Assembly: GCA_028686145.1 (NCBI GenBank)
Contig: JAQUCQ010000156.1
Coordinates: 1 to 7,666, forward strand
Origin: Desulfuromonadaceae bacterium
GTDB taxonomy: Bacteria; Desulfobacterota; Desulfuromonadia; Geobacterales; Pseudopelobacteraceae
Direction: 5' to 3'
Length of the DNA: 7,666 bases
Position numbers and translations under genes: made by a program. The notes beneath the pieces were generated by a model. That model was not told the origin of the DNA, ran no database searches, and saw nothing but the letters and a program-made list of their open reading frames with translations. Positions 6,087 through 7,666 of this stretch are shown here, one piece after another (position 1 is the first letter of the stretch; every line of letters starts with the position of its first letter).

Positions 6087-6773
6087 TCATCCGATCCTGA
6101 TCTCAATTTTATCTCCTTCAGTCACCTTGAGCCTCTTTTCGATTCCAGGTCCAACAACCACGGAACCGTCATACTGCCGGTCCATTTCTTTCATGATCAT
6201 GACCGGAAAAGTACCGCTCGTACCCGCAGCCGAATTTGTAAGGATCAGTTTTTTGAAGGGCATCTTGTAATGATTGGAGATCCATTGTGACGTAGGCAGA
6301 CTGAGAGCAACCATTCCAAGCGAATCGAAACTGGCACTGGCCTGTTTATCAGCCAGGTGGCTGACCTTCATCCTTAAAAGGCCTTCACCCGGGCTTGAAT
6401 CTTCAATAGCAGAGTGCTGAGACTCAGCGGGAGCATCGGTTAAAAGCTTTGCCTCCAGCTTTTTAATTACTAGGTTAAGCGTTATCGGCAGAATCTGAAG
6501 ATTGATATTGTTGGCACATAACAGGAAGAGGATGGCGCCCGGGAATGATTTGATGAGAATGCGGCCGTCTGAATAGCGTAAATCGAGAAGATCCAGCGTT
6601 TGCGACATCTGCAGTCCATGAGAACACTCCAGAGTCAATGACGCCGCTTTCTGCAGTGATGTATCATCAATAAGCGCAGGAAATATGTGGGCGAGTACCG
6701 CGCCCTTGTGACTGAAGACCGCACTGCCAATCACACCATCAACACTGTTTATATGCTGCAGAATGTCCTTCAT
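6087..6773 (-). CDS. Roadblock/LC7-like protein with an unassigned C-terminal domain
   Basis: A 228-residue cytosolic protein. Residues about 1-108 have the Roadblock/LC7 pattern: a first helix, then GVIGSAVFSHKGAVLAH (13-29), a long helix (about 36-56) and hydrophobic strands such as RILIKSFPGAILFLLC (71-86). A polar linker (about 111-130) follows. Residues about 131-228 form a second domain not assigned here: KKLILTNSAAGTSGTF (174-189), then VVVGPGIEKRL and GDKIEIR near the end. The Gly-rich turns and closing beta pattern recall small beta-barrel folds, as an impression only. Roadblock proteins of the MglB type act on Ras-like GTPases; no GTPase is visible nearby. ATG at 6773-6771 has a good Shine-Dalgarno (GGGGAG), which begins at the TAG of the preceding gene. 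The 12-bp gap indicates co-transcription and probably coupled translation with the PATAN-Roadblock gene. Confidence 0.78.
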   Translation of the reverse strand: MKDILQHINSVDGVIGSAVFSHKGAVLAHIFPALIDDTSLQKAASLTLECSHGLQMSQTLDLLDLRYSDGRILIKSFPGAILFLLCANNINLQILPITLNLVIKKLEAKLLTDAPAESQHSAIEDSSPGEGLLRMKVSHLADKQASASFDSLGMVALSLPTSQWISNHYKMPFKKLILTNSAAGTSGTFPVMIMKEMDRQYDGSVVVGPGIEKRLKVTEGDKIEIRIG

Positions 6774-6785
6774 GATACGGCTCCC

Positions 6786-7487
6786 CTATTTGGCCGATGC
6801 AAATGCAGACTTGATTTCTGATTCAACATTGTCCAGGTTGCAGTCAGGCTTGACCGCGATACTCAAATAGTGCTGTTTGGAGTCATATAATAACAGATTG
6901 TAGTTTGTCGTGTGAACAGCTGCTGCCTTGATTTCGCCCAACCCCATTAACTCGCCGATACTGCCGCCGGTTTTGGCCAGAAACAGGCCTTTTGTTGCCA
7001 GCGCTACCGCTTCAATACTGGAGTCCTGAACCGGCGAGCCCTGCTTATCAAGTAAAACGGCATAGGTGATGTTGTGCATTTCCAGCAGACGAGCGGCTAT
7101 TTTACTCATTGTGCGACGAGGCGTCACGGAGGGACCGGCAGAGCTGTTCGCAGTTACGCCCGCATTCTCTTCATCAAGGCGGCGTAGTGCTTCAAGCAGT
7201 AAAAAATCAGTACGATAATGAATGGTGCAGACATTGGAAGTCATTTCGGGATGAATGTTAAACGAGCCGCCCGGCCATTTTATGATTTCGTAAATAGCCT
7301 GTTCGCCGGATTCATCACCCTGCACCGCGTGAATAATCTCGCCGTCAACAAAGTAAATGACTCCCTCGCTGGTCCCGTATTCCACGGAAATAGCGCCGGT
7401 ATATTTGTTCTGCCCCTTCAGCTGTATAACATCAGTCAGTGAAAGTCCGGCCACCGCACCATTAAAACCGCTTACGTTTTGTGACAT
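6786..7487 (-). CDS. PATAN (DUF4388) - Roadblock/LC7 two-domain protein
   Basis: A 233-residue soluble protein. Residues about 7-105 match DUF4388/PATAN: GAVAGLSLTDVIQLKGQNKY (10-29) followed by TGAISVEYGTSEGVIYFVDG (30-49), then EIIHAVQGDESGEQAIYEII (50-69) and WPGGSFNI (71-78). After a Ser/Pro/Gly-rich linker (about 106-126), residues 127-233 read as a Roadblock/LC7-like domain: a leading helix, ITYAVLLDKQGSPVQ (140-154), a long helix (about 157-171) and strands around YNLLLYDSKQHYLSIAV (196-212). PATAN domains are known from response regulators and motility or polarity proteins, where they mediate protein contacts; Roadblock domains dimerise and contact small GTPases. A scaffold or GTPase-regulator role is inferred. 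ATG at 7487-7485 has only a modest upstream AGG. It is the first gene of a two-gene operon. Confidence 0.82.
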   Translation of the reverse strand: MSQNVSGFNGAVAGLSLTDVIQLKGQNKYTGAISVEYGTSEGVIYFVDGEIIHAVQGDESGEQAIYEIIKWPGGSFNIHPEMTSNVCTIHYRTDFLLLEALRRLDEENAGVTANSSAGPSVTPRRTMSKIAARLLEMHNITYAVLLDKQGSPVQDSSIEAVALATKGLFLAKTGGSIGELMGLGEIKAAAVHTTNYNLLLYDSKQHYLSIAVKPDCNLDNVESEIKSAFASAK

Positions 7488-7525
7488 CTATACCAACCTG
7501 TCGGAGAGATAGTATCAATACAGTA

Positions 7526-7554
7526 CTTAAACCATAACAGCGAGTTAAGTTCAA
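7526..7554 (-). promoter_or_regulatory. Candidate promoter of the PATAN-Roadblock operon
   Basis: On the minus strand TTGAAC (7554-7549) and TTTAAG (7531-7526) lie 17 bases apart, each 4/6 to the sigma-70 consensus and about 40 bases before the ATG. The stretch 7488-7578 carries no ORF worth calling and sits between a terminator and the operon start, so a promoter is expected there; this pair is just the best I see. Confidence 0.3.
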
Positions 7555-7577
7555 GCACGAATGTCATTATCACATAA

Positions 7578-7615
7578 TAAAACTACCCCGCCAGTTGCCC
7601 GACGGGGTAGTTTTA
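7578..7615. terminator. Bidirectional intrinsic terminator
   Basis: A perfect 12-bp inverted repeat (AAAACTACCCCG at 7579-7590 with CGGGGTAGTTTT at 7603-7614, 12-base loop), extended by one T-A pair at 7578/7615. Both strands end in four T's, so it can terminate either way. No plus-strand gene runs toward it from within the window, so its likely job is to end a minus-strand gene entering from the right and to insulate the Roadblock operon. Confidence 0.8.
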
Positions 7616-7638
7616 AACCTGAGGATGGGAAGCGGATG

Positions 7639-7666
7639 CTATTCGCAGAGATCGACTTTGACATCC
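7639..7666 (-). CDS. Possible 3' end of a minus-strand gene entering from the right
   Basis: Read leftwards from the edge, one frame gives DVKVDLCE and then TAG at 7641-7639, 24 bases before the terminator hairpin. That position is what a gene's end would look like. Eight residues cannot be identified. The competing reading is a plus-strand start (ATG at 7636-7638, MLFAEIDFDI) after a GGAAG-like site, but that would put a strong terminator in its leader. Confidence 0.35.

Noticed and set aside
7636..7666. Plus-strand gene start (ATG at 7636, MLFAEIDFDI)
   Set aside because: It would place a strong terminator directly in its leader; a minus-strand gene end fits the terminator better, though the evidence is thin either way.

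Overview
The window reads as chromosomal DNA of a delta-proteobacterium, most likely of the Geobacter/Desulfuromonas group (Desulfuromonadota). This is inferred from moderately high GC, protein style and the presence of PATAN (DUF4388) and Roadblock/LC7 proteins; no rRNA or tRNA is present to confirm it. The gene content is mostly housekeeping and signalling. There is no transposase, CRISPR array or phage gene.

Left part (1-2786, all minus strand). Reading leftwards: a DedA-family membrane protein (2786-2178), a PgeF/YfiH-type multicopper-like purine nucleoside phosphorylase or polyphenol oxidase (2059-1262), and the 5' two thirds of a yifB/comM-type AAA+ gene (1179 to about 125). yifB homology stops abruptly in the conserved AAMNP motif and is replaced by unrelated sequence. 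That sequence holds the start of a small unidentified ORF (68 to beyond base 1). This is the most notable feature of the window, because comM/yifB is a known landing site for genomic islands in other bacteria.

Middle part (2865-6039, plus strand). A tightly packed set reads divergently from dedA: a two-domain homocysteine S-methyltransferase/methylenetetrahydrofolate reductase (2865-4709), a small predicted lipoprotein (4706-5116, ATGA overlap) and a XerC-type tyrosine recombinase (5119-6039, 2-bp gap). The spacing suggests one transcript with coupled translation. The 78-bp divergent gap holds a candidate dedA promoter and an inverted repeat.

Right part (6030-7666). A two-gene minus-strand operon encodes a PATAN-Roadblock protein (7487-6786) and a Roadblock protein with an unassigned C-terminal domain (6773-6087). 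Proteins of these types commonly work with Ras-like (MglA-type) GTPases or two-component systems, but no GTPase is visible here. The operon ends at a strong hairpin terminator that overlaps the last codons of xerC. Upstream of the operon is a second perfect hairpin terminator (7579-7614), which probably ends a further minus-strand gene whose last codons may lie at the right edge.
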